From Megaleporinus macrocephalus (Eukaryota > Chordata > Actinopteri > Characiformes > Anostomidae): DNA of 64,000 bases. The notes under the pieces are model-generated. The model saw only the letters and a list, made by a program, of their open reading frames with translations. It was not told where the DNA came from and did no database searches. The stretch is from contig CM038705.1 in assembly GCA_021613375.1 (NCBI GenBank), positions 5,484,864 through 5,548,863 on the forward strand. The letters are read 5' to 3'. Both the position numbers and the translations under genes were made by a program. This document shows, piece by piece, positions 22,170-32,925 of this stretch (the stretch's first letter is position 1; the number at the start of each line of letters is the position of its first letter).

Positions 22170-23835
22170 GCTCCAAAAGTAGATATTGTATATAAACTGA
22201 GTACAGTTTTTCATTAGGTTGAATGTATAACTCTAAATGTAGGTATTGTGATATAAACTGAGTCTACAGTTTCTCATTAGGTGGAATGTATAACTCTAAA
22301 TGTAGCTATTGTGATATAAATTGAGCACAGTTTCTCATTAGGTTGAAGGTATAACTCTAAATGTAGCTTTTGTTTATAAACTGAGTCTACAGTTTATCAT
22401 TAGGTTGAAGGTATAACTCTAAATGTAGGTATTGTGAAATAAACTGAGTACAGTTTCTCATTAGGTTGAATGTATAACTCTAAATGTAGGTATTGTGAAA
22501 TAAACTAAGTCTACAACTTATCATTAGGTTGAATGTATAACTAAATGTAGGTATTGTATATAAACTGAGTCTACAGGTTCTCATTAGGTTGAATGTATAG
22601 CTCTAAATGTAGGTATTGTGATATAAACTGAGTTACAGTTTGTCATTAGGTTGAAGGTATAACTCTAAATGTAGGTATTGTATATAAACTGAGTACAGTT
22701 TCTCATTAGGTTGAATGTATAACTCTAAATGTAGGTATTGTATATAAACTGAGTTTAAGTTTCTCATTAGGTTGAATGTATAACTCTAAATGTAGGTATT
22801 GTGATATAAACTGAGTCTACAGGTTCTCATTAGGTTGAATGTATAGCTCTAAATGTAGGTATTGTGATATAAACTGAGTTACAGTTTGTCATTAGGTTGA
22901 AGGTATAACTCTAAATGTAGGTATTGTGAAATAAACTAAGTCTACAACTTATCATTAGGTTGAATGTATAACTCTAAATGTAGGTATTGTGAAATAAACT
23001 AAGTCTACAACTTATCATTAGGTTGAATGTATAACTCTAAATGTAGGTATTGTATATAAACTGAGTCTACAGGTTCTCATTAGGTTGAATGTATAACTCT
23101 AAATGTAGGTATTGTGATATAAACTGAGTTACAGTTTCTCATTAGGTTGAATGTATAACTCTAAATGTAGGTATTGTGATGTAAACTGAGTTACAGTTTC
23201 TCATTGGGTTGAATGTATAACTCAAAATGTAGGTATTGAATATAAATTGAGTACAGTTTCTCATTAGGTTGAATGTATAACTCCAAATGTAGGTATTGAA
23301 TATAAACTGAGTTACAGTTTCTCATTAGGTTGAATGTATAACTCTAAATGTAGGTATTGTGATATAAACTGAGTTACAGTTTCTCATTAGGTTGAATGTA
23401 TAACTCTAAATGTTGGTATTGTGATATATAAACTGAGTTACAGTTTCTCATTAGGTTGAATGTATAACTCTAAATGTTGGTATTGTGATATAAACTGAGT
23501 TACAGTTTCTCATTAGGTTGAATGTATAACTCTAAATGTTGGTATTGTGATATATAAACTGAGTACAGTTTCTCATTAGGTTGAACGTATAACTCTAAAT
23601 GTAGGTATTGTGATATAAACTGAGTTACAGTTTCTCATTAGGTTGAATGTATAACTCTAAATGTAGGTATTGTATATAAACTGAGTTACAGTTTCTCATT
23701 AGGTTGAATGTATAACTCTAAATGTAGGTATTGTATATAAACTGAGTTACAGTTTCTCATTAGGTTGAATGTGTAACTCTAAATGTAGGTACTGTATATA
23801 AACTGAGTTACAGTTTGTCATTAGGTTTAATGGGA
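22170..23835 (+). repeat. Minisatellite, unit 59-62 bp, about 27 copies
   Basis: The unit contains ACTGAGTTACAGTTTCTCAT, TAGGTTGAATGTATAACTC and TAAATGTAGGTATTGTGATA. Length variants come from TATTGTATATAAAC versus TATTGTGATATAAAC and from AGTCTACA insertions. Rare variants (AACTTATCATTAGG at 22,505, 22,937 and 22,999; GGTTCTCATTAGG at 22,575, 22,820 and 23,065) show that blocks of several units were copied. The same family lies inverted at 48,291-49,385. Confidence 0.95.
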
Positions 23836-24465
23836 TTTTACCATGGGCAGGTCAGTCCCACAGTTTGATTTATCAGTAGGGCTCAGTGGCCAGAGAGGGA
23901 AATCCTGAACAGCTGAGGATTCTCTGGGCCTCTAGACTCTAGTCCACCCTCTTCGGACATCTTTATCAAGGGAACGGTGGAATTTTCCACTCTAACAGGC
24001 GTCTGTATCAGTGCAGCTTCCACAAACACGATGATGTCACTAGAACGTCTCAGGCCTCTGTTCCCTTGTCCTGCACTGCCTGTGTTTATTTACTACATAA
24101 TTTAATGAGGGTCAATCGAGAATTACATGATGACTTAAGTGAGATGCGTATAACATGTGCTCTTGATTTTGTAATTCCGATTGCAAGTTGCAATTGCAAA
24201 CAGGATCTGCCGGGTTACACCAGACAAGCTAGCGACGTAGGTTATGACGCCAATGAAGGACCTTATTGCTTCCCTTAAGGACTGTGTTTGCTAGAGAGGT
24301 TTGCCACTTTAATAGAACATAGAGAAAACACTGAATGGCATTGAGGATCCACCTGGCAACGGCTGCTACGACCTTCTGATGATGCTTGAGGAAGGTGCCA
24401 TGGGAGGTGTGGCTACGATCACCGTGGTAGAGTGCCGTTAGCCGCATGATTGGTAAATGTGTTGC
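23836..24465. other. Complex sequence, no gene recognised
   Basis: Short frames (72 codons or fewer) without motifs. No repeat seen until the LTR-like fragment. Confidence 0.45.
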
Positions 24466-25035
24466 TGCAGGGCTGTTTAGTGGGGTAGTGGTGTGTGTAG
24501 GGCAGTGCTAGTGCCTACGGCTGGGGACTGTTCTATGGCTGTTGATGCTGCAATGTTCAATAAAGGATGCTCTGTTCTGATGCTGTCCTGGTGTCAGAAG
24601 TGGGGTCACGCTCTAGCAGACTAGAGGGAAATGGTAAACTGGCACTGGGGACCAAACACAACAGTCAAGGTAATGCAACAAGGCTCACCAAAGGAGCCCA
24701 ACTGGGGGATGGCTAAAGTGACAGTGGCCTGGCTGGCACTTTGGGGAGGCTCTAGTGGCAATTGGTCATGACTGAGTGTCGGGACTGTTGTGGAGATGCT
24801 GGGGAGGACAAAGCAGCATTCAGTCTCTCTACTGTGGTACACTGGGGATGAGTATGCACCCTGAGGGAGGACTGGCAGTGGGCACAGTGTCCTATCTGTA
24901 GTTGGCATAGTGATGTAGTCTGCTATCAGGAAGAGTTGAATGGGTAATGATGACCTGCCTGCCGTCCCAGCTGTTTAGTATCCCTGGGTGGTGGTCTCTA
25001 CTGCTGCCATGTTTAATAAGAGAGCATTTGTTTAA
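24466..25035 (+). mobile_element. Degraded LTR-retrotransposon fragment related to 7.4-10.8 kb
   Basis: CAATGTTCAATAAAGGATGC (24,550-24,569) looks like an LTR polyadenylation region. It is followed 20 bp later by a primer-binding-like motif and then by leader sequence resembling 7,430-7,610 (GGAGCCCAACTGG, AAAGTGACAG). Near 24,960-25,035 a GCTGCCATGTTTAATAAGAG stretch matches the tail of the 284-bp units. So an LTR end, a leader stub and part of a second LTR lie together, with the body lost. No gag or pol frame was found. Confidence 0.58.
24589..24605 (+). other. Candidate primer-binding site, tRNA-Leu type
   Basis: TGGTGTCAGAAGTGGGG matches the complement of a tRNA-Leu 3' end (TGGTGTCAGGAGTGGGAT) at most positions. 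It lies just after an AATAAA-containing segment, as expected at the LTR-leader junction. Confidence 0.6.
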
Positions 25036-25204
25036 AAAAGCAATATTTTTTCTTCTTACTCTGCATCAATGCAACATTATTATCACCATCGTCTAGTAAT
25101 GTAGTCACTGTCCAAAAACACACCCACCTGTGTTTGTGTTTACACCTGCAGGTAAAAGCATTTTTATCAAATTCCAATAATGTTTTTTTGGGAAATACCA
25201 ACAA

Positions 25205-25815
25205 GTTATTAGTAATTTAGGTTAATAGGTTAGGTAGTTTAAGTAAGGGTAACAAGTTAATTAGTTACTTAATTTAAGGTGATAAGTTAATACATTTAAG
25301 TTAAGGTAATAAATTAAGTTAATAAGTTAAGTAATTTTAGGTAATAAGTTAAGTAATTTAATGTAATAAGTTAGGTTGATAAGTTAAGTAATTTTAGGTA
25401 ATAAGTTCAGTAATTTAGGGTAATAAGTTAAGTTAATAATTTAGGTAATTTTAAGTAATAAGTTAAGTCATTTAAGGTAATAAGTTAAGTTAATAAATTA
25501 ATTAATTTTAGGTAATAATTAAGTAATTTAATGTAATAAGTTAAGTTAATAGGTTAAGTAATTTTAGGTAATAAGTTCAGTAATTTAAGCTAATAAGTTA
25601 AGTAATTTCAGGTAATAAGTTAAGTTAATAAATGAAGTAATGTAATGTAATACGTTAAGTTAATAAGTTAAGTAATTTTAGGTAATAAGTTCAGTAATTT
25701 AATGTAATAAGTTAAGTAATTTAAGGTAATATGCTCAGCAATTTAAGGTTTTAAGTTAAGTTAATAAGTTAAGTAATTAAAGGTAATATGCTCAGTAATT
25801 TAAGGTATTAAGTGC
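25205..25815 (+). repeat. AT-rich minisatellite, unit about 21-22 bp (AAGTTAAGTAATTTTAGGTA)
   Basis: Two interleaved unit types, TTAGGTAATAAGTTAAGTAA and AGTTAATAAGTTAAGTAATT, repeat about 28 times with single-base changes. G+C is very low and the plus strand has almost no C. It ends near TATTAAGTGCG. Confidence 0.88.
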
Positions 25816-26491
25816 GTCAAACTTGTTGAGTCTGGTCTTCAGCTCATTGGACCGGTTTTCTATGGGGTTTAGGTCACCATTATTATTGTTTATTAAAGAG
25901 AAGTTTGATGTCGCAATGGAGTGGAAAGTCTTATTCGAGGCTGTTCTGTGGCATGTCTGTGCGTAGAACATTGTTTAATACAGAAATAGAGGACTCCCTG
26001 CTCTTGACCTCATATGCGCTGCACTCGGCCTTTTATTGTGTGTCAGTAAGGTTCAATAGGGCTTTGGGGAGCGCTGTGTAAATCACAAACACATCGGCAG
26101 AACAAAGCGTGGCAATGTTGCTAACGCCTCAAACTGTTTCACTGATTCCTCCAAAGGGAACGCAGAAACAACATCACTCATCAGTCCAATAACACAGGAG
26201 GGAGTGACCTCTACTCCTCTGGAGCAAAAAGGTGGAAGGAATGGGACCACTGACCACAGAATGGGGGTCCAGCCTAGTGTTTGTTTAGTTCTGTAATTAT
26301 TTATTTTTAATTTTTACACCCGCCCAACAACATTCACTCTAGCTTCATTCCTGCTGTTAATTTATTCTTGTATTATCCCACCTGAAGCCTGACCCCACCA
26401 ACCCATACAAACACAATATAGGTTAGGATTCCAGCTGCTGCGTTCTGGACCAGCTGGACTGTTTTCTTAAGAACTCCAAAATAAGACCATT
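25816..26491. other. Complex sequence; possible Tc1 and dispersed-repeat fragments
   Basis: GCTCATTGGACCGGTTTTCT near 25,850 resembles the antisense of Tc1-type transposase genes, but only over a short stretch. At 26,430-26,470, GCTGCTGCGTTCTGGACCAG resembles a widespread fish repeat and leads straight into the 22-bp array. No intact gene. Confidence 0.35.
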
Positions 26492-28110
26492 ACAGTGATC
26501 AACTCTGACCATTACAGCGATCAACTCTGACTATTACAGTAATCAACTCTGACCATTACAGCGATCAACTCTGACTATTACAGTAATCAACTCTGACTAT
26601 TACAGTAATCAACTCTGACTATTACAGTAATCAACTCTGACTATTACAGTGATCAACTCTGACCATTACAGTGATCAACTCTGACTATTACAATGATCAA
26701 CTCTGACCATTACAATGATCAACTCTGACCATTACAGTGATCAACTCTGACTATTACAGTAATCAACTCTGACTATTACAGTAATTAACTCTGACTATTA
26801 CAATGATCAACTCTGACTATTACAATGATCAACTCTGACCACTACAGCGATCAACTCTATTACAGTGATCAACTCTGACTATTACAATGATCAACTCTAT
26901 TACAGTGATCAACTCTGACCATTACAGTGATCAACTCTAGCCATTACAGTGATCAACTCTGACCATTACAGCGATTAACTCTGACTATTACAGTCATCAA
27001 CTCTGACTATTACAGTGATCAACTCTGACCACTACAGCGATCAACTCTATTACAGTGATCAACTCTGACTATTACAGTGATCAACTCTGACCATTACAGC
27101 GATCAACTCTGACTATTACAGTCATCAACTCTGACTATTACAGTGATCAACTCTGACTATTACAGTGATCAACTCTGACCACTACAGCGATCAACTCTAT
27201 TACAGTGATCAACTCTGACTATTACAGTCATCAACTCTGACTATTACAGTGATCAACTCTGACCATTACAGCGATCAACTCTGACTATTACAGTCATCAA
27301 CTCTGACTATTACAGTGATCAACTCTGACTATTACAGTCATCAACTCTGACCACTACAGCGATCAACTCTATTACAGTGATCAACTCTGACTATTACAGT
27401 GATCAACTCTGACCATTACAGTGATCAACTCTAGCCATTACAGTGATCAACTCTGACCATTACAGCGATCAACTCTGACCATTACAGTGATCAACTCTGA
27501 TCTTTACAGTGATCAACTCTGACCATTACAGTGACCAACTCTGACCATTACAGTGATGAACTCTAGCCATTACAGTAATCAAACTCTGACCATTACAGTG
27601 ATCAACTCTGATCATTACAGTGATCAACTCTGACCATTACAGTAATCAACTCTGACTATTACAGTGATCAACTCTGACCATTATAGTGATCAATTGTGAC
27701 CATTATAGTGATCAACTCTGACCATTACAGTGATAAACTCTTACCATTACAGTGATAAACTCTGACCATTACAGTCATCAACTCTGACCATTACAGTCAT
27801 CAACTCTGACCATTACAGTGATCAACTCTGACCACTACAGCGATCAACTCTATTACAGTGATCAACTCTGACTATTACAGTGATTAACTCTGACCATTAT
27901 AGTGATCAATTATGACCATTATAGTGATCAACTCTGACTATTACAGTGATCAACTCTGACTATTACAGTGATCAACTCTGACCATCACAGTGATCAACTC
28001 TGACCATTACAGTGATCAACTGTGACCATTACAGTGATCAACTCTGAATACTACAGTGATCAACCCTGACCATTACAGTGATTAACTTTGACCATTACAG
28101 TGACCATCTA
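26492..28110 (+). repeat. Minisatellite, 22-bp unit with TGATCA in most copies, about 73 copies
   Basis: The unit is ACCATTACAGTGATCAACTC followed by TG. Common variants are ACTATTACAGTAATCAAC and a shortened CTATTACAGTGATCAACT. Marker combinations recur in blocks, for example ACTACAGCGATCAACTCTAT near 26,838, 27,030, 27,180, 27,355 and 27,836. It directly precedes a LINE fragment in the opposite orientation. Confidence 0.95.
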
Positions 28111-28135
28111 AAGAGTTATCTCTATTTTTCAGATT

Positions 28136-28577
28136 TTATCCGTTTTTTTTTTTCAGTTTAACCCTATTTTTTCTGAAAGTTTGATGACATGCACTGAGAA
28201 ATATCTGACACACAGCTTGTAAGTCTGTCCACCGAGTCTTGATTATCAGAAGGAAGGGAAATGCTATGAAAGTTATAAAACAGCTATGAAAGTTGATGTC
28301 ATGTTTTCTTATGACATTGGGTAGATGTACAAAGAGAAAAACAAAGGCCTTAAAACTGAACCTTGTGGTACTCCAAAAGAAATAGAACATTTTTTAAATA
28401 AATGATTTCCCAGTGAAACCACAAACTGTCTGTTCTGGAACAGGATTTAAATCTTTTTAAATCTGTCCCTGAGAGGCCGATCCAGCATTCAAGATGGTGG
28501 ACTGAAATCTTGATAAACAGCTGCATTAAGATATAACATGACCCAAATAGAAGGTTTGAAGTATTGAAGATTGACAT
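28136..28577 (-). pseudogene. LINE reverse-transcriptase fragment (L2/CR1-like), dead
   Basis: Read on the minus strand, about 147 codons of a non-LTR reverse transcriptase can be followed, but in three different frames. First comes HHLECWIGLSGTDLKRFKSC (about 28,440-28,510), matching the RLEHWVGLSGTALNWFKSYL-type block of L2/CR1-like elements. Then comes GVPQGSVLRPL (about 28,350-28,380), the conserved GVPQGS motif. Then LPNVIRKHDINFH (about 28,285-28,325), which normally runs into the YADD catalytic box; here that box is lost (HSCFITFIAF). Frameshifts separate all three parts. An RNA-to-DNA copying enzyme is therefore implied only as an ancestor. The family assignment is from memory of the motifs, and no 5' or 3' element end was seen. 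Confidence 0.82.
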
Positions 28578-28589
28578 ATCGTTTTGAAA

Positions 28590-28785
28590 GAACCATATTT
28601 TGATTGATTTGATGTGATCCTAATTTATTTTTTTTCTGTAAATTATGTAAAAATAAACAAATAAATACTTGAAATCGTTTAAATTGTATAATATATAATT
28701 ATCATAATAAATGAAAGTTTAACTTTTTGAATGGAATCATGGAAATGAATGAACTTTCCCATGATATTCAAATTGTCTGGAATGG

Positions 28786-28788
<3 letters not shown>
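28590..28788 (+). mobile_element. 3' end of a Tc1/mariner-like element
   Basis: AAATAAACAAATAAATACTTG, shown here by its start AAATAAACAAATAAAT, is followed by TTTGAATGGAATCATGG and AATGAACTTTCCCATGATAT. This order resembles the 3' end of fish Tc1-like elements whose terminal repeat contains ATGATATTCTAATTTATTGA and CACCTGTA. It ends at the TA run at 28,789, the expected target dinucleotide. The transposase body is absent. Confidence 0.55.

Positions 28789-28870
<82 letters not shown>
28789..28870. repeat. (TA)41 microsatellite
   Basis: About 82 bp of uninterrupted TA follow a Tc1-like end. Tyr-Ile frames on both strands come only from this run. Confidence 0.97.
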
Positions 28871-28873
<3 letters not shown>

Positions 28874-28975
28874 TTTTGTCAATTTTCATTTTCAACATTA
28901 TTTGAACACAGTAGCTGTCGTTTACACTGTGTGTGAATTTCAAGATGAAACTTGGAAAAAATTCTGGTTTTATAT
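28871..28975 (+). repeat. Fragment of the dispersed repeat tandemly repeated at 55.4-57.5 kb
   Basis: AGCTGTCGTTTACACTGTGT and CTTGGAAAAAATTCTGGTT match the order of motifs in 55,660-55,735 (ACAGCTGATCTTTATATTGT, then CTTGGAAAAAATTCTGGTTC). A minus-strand relative is at 49,690-49,905. Confidence 0.6.
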
Positions 28976-28998
28976 ATATAATATTATTAATATATATT

Positions 28999-29032
28999 AA
29001 ATTTTAAAGTGATCCTAAACTTTTGAGCTGCA

Positions 29033-29100
<68 letters not shown>

Positions 29101-29134
29101 TGCAGCTCAAAAGTTTAGGATCACTTTAAAATTT
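28999..29134. repeat. 136-bp near-perfect palindrome: two Tc1 ends around a TA run
   Basis: The 36-bp arm 28,999-29,034 is the exact reverse complement of 29,099-29,134; both contain AAAGTGATCCTAAACTTTTG or its complement. Between them lies about 62 bp of TA, itself self-complementary. Each arm is the terminal repeat of a Tc1-like element, so two oppositely oriented ends face each other across a TA target. Confidence 0.93.
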
Positions 29135-29609
29135 CATTTCATTAATTTAATTGCAATTTTCATGCAATTTACAAACAATATTGTCCATTTCACAATGAAT
29201 GTAAGTGTATCACATGATTTTTAAAGAATATAAATGTTTGTATTAAAGTCTATTTTTGTATAGAGGCTTTTTTTTACATGTAGTTCTATTATCAGCAATT
29301 CTCAGTCCTCTAAATCTCCTGGTACGGCCACCAATCCAAGTTAAGGATGGTATTGGACTAATTGGTTGTTAGGACACTCTTGCTCAATTGTGATGCACAG
29401 CTGAAAAACATTCTACTAATAAGTGAGTATAACAACATTCTAGGTTAGTTTAGTATCTGAAGATCAGCAGTTGATGGCTTGCTGACCGACTCACAATGAC
29501 CAGAAAGAAACAACTTTCTTTAGAGACCCGTCAGTCCATTGTTGTGTTAAGGAAGGAAGATACTCCATTAAAACATTTCACTGTGATCCCAAACTTTTGA
29601 GCGGTAGTG
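29100..29609 (+). mobile_element. Internally deleted Tc1/mariner element
   Basis: The left end CTGCAGCTCAAAAGTTTAGG and the right end (reverse strand CACTACCGCTCAAAAGTTTG) are the terminal repeats, with TA at both flanks. Inside are a 5' untranslated stretch and the start of a transposase gene (29,496-29,600); nearly all the coding sequence is gone. This is the classic way non-autonomous Tc1 elements form. Confidence 0.87.
29496..29600 (+). pseudogene. Tc1 transposase N-terminal stub (34 codons)
   Basis: The ATG opens MTRKKQLSLETRQSIVVLRK, similar to the N-terminus of fish Tc1 transposases (MARNKELSSETHQSILVLRN-type, from memory), which begins the paired-like DNA-binding domain. After about 24 codons the frame runs into the right terminal repeat and stops. 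The rest of the DNA-binding domain and the whole DDE catalytic domain are missing, so it cannot act as a transposase. It lies between the element's own ends, which supports an internal deletion. Confidence 0.8.
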
Positions 29610-29611
29610 TA

Positions 29612-30245
29612 TGTATTATTTATTTGATATACAATGACTGAACAAAAAATAAATGTAATTTGAATTTAATTACTTTCTTTGACATCCCTTTGTTTAATAC
29701 CTTGTGCCTCTCTGTTTGCAAAGACAACAGCTCTGAATCTTCTCCTATAGTGTTGAAGAGACTTGAGATTGATTTTGATTTTATATCCGAGGCTTTTGGA
29801 AGAAAAACAGCCCCCCAACCTCCCAGATTCGCCACCATACTTCGCAGAGGGGATAAGATACTCTTCTGCATGGCCATCTTTGTGTTCACCTGGGTTTCAT
29901 CTGACTACAGAACACAGAATCTCACTGAAAGTTCCAGAAGCATCTGGCTAACTGTAGGGGGCTTGAGTTTGTTGGTTCTCGACAGCAGAGGCTTTCTTCT
30001 GGCAACCCTCCCAAACAACCTGTGGTCATGTGGGTGGTGTCTGCTAGAGGTTTGGGAGATGTTCTGACCCCGAGGCTTAAGTGTGCTCTACAATTCTCCA
30101 GCTGTGATCTTTGGAGATTCGTTTGCTACTGGAACCTCTTCACCGTGTGGGGGGTGAGTATAAACATATGTCCTCGTTGGGGCAGATTTGGAACAGCTGC
30201 TTTAAACTTCTTAATTAATGCCCTGATATTGAAAACTGATAGTGT
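29612..30245 (-). pseudogene. Broken Tc1/mariner transposase, a second copy
   Basis: On the minus strand the reading starts near 30,232 with IRALIKKFKAAVPNLPQRG, the helix-turn-helix region of a Tc1 DNA-binding domain. It goes on to FILTPHTVKRFQ followed by a stop, then NESPKITAGEL (about 30,100-30,122), then HHPHDHRLFGRVARRKPLLS (about 29,990-30,035). The catalytic first-aspartate region that is usually VLWSDE reads VL-stop-SDE (about 29,892-29,910), and a GGG-type block follows as KYGGES (29,826-29,845). Beyond it the second aspartate and the glutamate regions are not found. Stops and frameshifts rule out activity. The plus-strand 135-codon frame at 29,660-30,067 is only the antisense of this relic. 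Ends of the copy are uncertain. Confidence 0.85.
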
Positions 30246-30770
30246 GGAGGTGGTGGTGTGTTAGTGTGTGTGTGCTGGTGTGAGTGGATCAGACACAGCA
30301 GTGCTGCTGCTGCTGAAGTGTTTAAACACCTTAAACCTTAAAACCTCAGTGTCACTGCTGGACTGAGAATCATCCACCAACCAAAACTATCCAGACAGCA
30401 GTGTCCTGTGGGCGGCGTCCTGTGTCCACTGATGAAGAACTAGAGGAACACAAACTGTGCAGCAGCAGATGAGCTACTGTCTCTAACTTTACATCTACAA
30501 GGTGGACCAGCAAGTAGTAGGAGTGTCTAATAGAGTGGACAGTGAGTGGAGTTTAAACACTCCAGCAGCAGCACTGCTGTGTCTGATCCACTCACACTAG
30601 CACAACACACTACTAACACACCACCACGTCAGTGTCACCGCAGTGCTGAGAATGACCCACCTCCCTAATAGTGCCTGCTTTGTGGTGGTCCTGTGGGGGT
30701 CCTGATCATTGAAGAACAGAGTAATAAAGCATACAGAGAATCAGATGAACTACAGACTGTAACTGTTGAA
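30243..30770. mobile_element. Palindromic dispersed repeat of otophysan type
   Basis: The left arm (30,266-30,325, GAGTGGATCAGACACAGCAG) is inverted at 30,551-30,608 (CTGCTGTGTCTGATCCACTC). The outer parts GGTGGTGGTGTGTTAGTG and CTAACACACCACCAC also pair. A direct repeat, CAGTGTCACTGCTGGACTGA and CAGTGTCACCGCAGTGCTGA, follows each arm. No coding. From memory this sequence is abundant in characin and catfish genomes. It probably moves by an unknown helper; class unresolved. Confidence 0.72.
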
Positions 30771-31130
30771 CTCAGTGTATGTTCACCAGTAAGAACAGCA
30801 GATCTGATTAGAACAGATGTAAATATTCATACATACAATACAAAGTAACATGAATATCTTATTGTGAGAGAAGTAGATCTGATCTTGAGCTCCAGTTTGA
30901 AGAACAAAGTTAGGTTCCAGATTTCTCCTGGACGCCCCAGACATTGTATGAATGTGTTCAGTTCCTTCAGCAGCAAATCTTGATTTAGCTTAATGAAGTA
31001 CTGAGCAGTCAAAGCAGGTATTAGATGAGAACTGATAATAATACTGGGTTGTTTAGGAGAAGCTTGGAAAGGGTTCAATAAACACACAGACACATGTAAA
31101 AGCTCTACTTACTCTATTAATACTGTTTAA
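30771..31130 (-). repeat. Dispersed repeat, inverted relative to 51,925-52,298
   Basis: Its reverse complement matches 51,925-52,298 over about 350 bp, including CTGGGGCGTCCAGGAGAAAT, TTCAAACTGGAGCTCAAGAT and CAGATCTGCTGTTCTTACTG. An 88-codon minus frame (30,827-31,093) is open here but has no motif. It is likely a non-autonomous element; termini not resolved. Confidence 0.82.
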
Positions 31131-32699
31131 TATTTAAATAATAAAGTCTTTGCTGAGCTAATAAACGTGTCCTGTCTGGAAATATAGCTGTTTAAAGATA
31201 ATAACCCCAAATATGTAACTGTATACAATACATTCTGAACATATTGACCACATATTGCAGCATCTATCAGTAAATCATTCCGCGGTCTGCGGATGAGAAA
31301 TCATCAGCCCCAGATATATATACATGCTGACAGATTGGTTATGTTTTGTGGAAAGTGGGTGTCGAAGTGGTCCTCCCATCACGCTGTGTTCCCGCACGGG
31401 CAGGAAAAAAAACCTCCCCCGGAAAAAACTTGGTGTTCAGACGAAGCAGGCCTTTAATACCTATTGTCTCATCTCCACCGAGACCTTCGCCGGCGTGATG
31501 AGGGAACACCATGTCTAAATCCAGGCCCAGTGATCCAAAACCAGGAGAACGAGCCACCGGAGGAAGCCGGCGTGCTGTAACGCGGGAGGACCCGGCTCTA
31601 GTAATTCCAAGGAGTAATTAAACGAGGGAAGTTCAAAAGAGCACAAGCGTGGCCGCGCTCGATGGCCGAGTGGTAAACAGATGCCAGCCTTGACAGGAAG
31701 TGGCCGTTCTATGAGAGGGCTCTGACAAGGACGGGAGGAGATCCTTATCCCCGAGGGACCACCCACGCCAGCACCATGTGTTTAGAACATCACCGCTGGA
31801 CTGAACCGAGCTACCATTTAATCCAACCGTCTGTTTGAAGGCCAGCGGTGCAGCGAGGGGATTAAAGAGTAGACGCATAAAATACACAGCGCGTGGAGAG
31901 GAGGATCACTGATGCGGTAAAGACCTACTCCACACTTCCAAACCTGAAGCTTCCTTCTCCTTGCAGCAATCAGTAGAAACTTGTTTGGTGTCTTCAAGAA
32001 GTTGGCTTCTTCAGTTTTAGCGCTGGAGCTACGAGGCCCACCAAGTAACTTCAGAAACATCTAATAGACTTAATTATGAAGTTACTGACATCGTATGTCT
32101 CACTGTTATCTATAAACATTAGAGAAGAACACTTGGAGTCTTCTAGGCTTTCAGAGAAGGTTTAACAAATTCCTGGAACACCTCTTTCTTCATCCCCAAC
32201 CCATAACCCCCATATTAGCAGAAACCCATCATACTTGTAGCATCCATAGTTTCATGTATGAGAAGTTCTAGGATTTGCTTTGTTAAGTCTTGCATACGAT
32301 GGTTCCAGAATGATACAGAATGTATCACAAGGAGGGTCACTAGTAGCCTCTGTCCACTATTCATGCTATTTTCTATGACAACACTGGGGCCGCCATCTTT
32401 GTTTACTTTGTGTTAGAACTTCCGGTGCGCCATATAGTCTATCAGTTAAGTAACTTTTCTGATCAGTGTCCACCGCGCTAGGCTATCTGGACTGTAACTA
32501 ACACCCACGCAGAGTGGCTCGGGCAGCTGGCTGGACTTGGGTTTAACCGGCTTTCAGAAATATAAGCTCACCGTCTGTGTGTAGGAGGACACGCCCACCT
32601 TCCCACTGTGCAGGTACTGATACGCTTCAGTACTTTTATAGTTTTTCATTACTGAACCGTCTACACCTTCCGAGAGTAATTAAACATGTCTCCATAAGT
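31131..32699. other. Complex sequence, no gene recognised; possible conserved non-coding DNA
   Basis: The part 31,360-31,920 is richer in CpG than its surroundings. Overlapping minus-strand frames of 72-84 codons have no recognisable domain. No tRNA fold was found around the GATGGCCGAGTGGTAAAC at 31,660 (see rejected list). Confidence 0.4.
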
Positions 32700-32700
32700 A

Positions 32701-32925
32701 ACCTCAGACCACCTTCTCATATCACCCACCCACTGTGTTATTAACCTCAGACCACCTTCTCATATCACCCATCCACTGTGTTATTAACCTCAGACCACCT
32801 TCTCATATCACCCATCCACTGTGTTATTAACCTCAGACCACCTTCTCATATCACCCACCCACTGTGTTAGTATCCTCAGACCACCTTCTCATATCACCCA
32901 CCCACTATGTTATTAACCTCGGAGG
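32701..32925 (+). repeat. Minisatellite, 43-bp unit, 5 copies
   Basis: ACCTCAGACCACCTTCTCAT starts at 32,701, 32,744, 32,787, 32,830 and, slightly changed, 32,873. The units are nearly identical, so this is a young array. Confidence 0.97.

Noticed and set aside
28727..29224. Tyr-Ile repeat proteins
   Set aside because: Pure translation of TA microsatellites.
29660..30067. 135-codon plus-strand frame as a gene
   Set aside because: It is the antisense of a decayed Tc1 transposase; the minus strand shows the family motifs.
31655..31690. Possible tRNA (GATGGCCGAGTGGTAAAC looks like a D-arm of tRNA-Leu or tRNA-Ser)
   Set aside because: No B-box, anticodon arm or acceptor stem pairing follows at the right distance.
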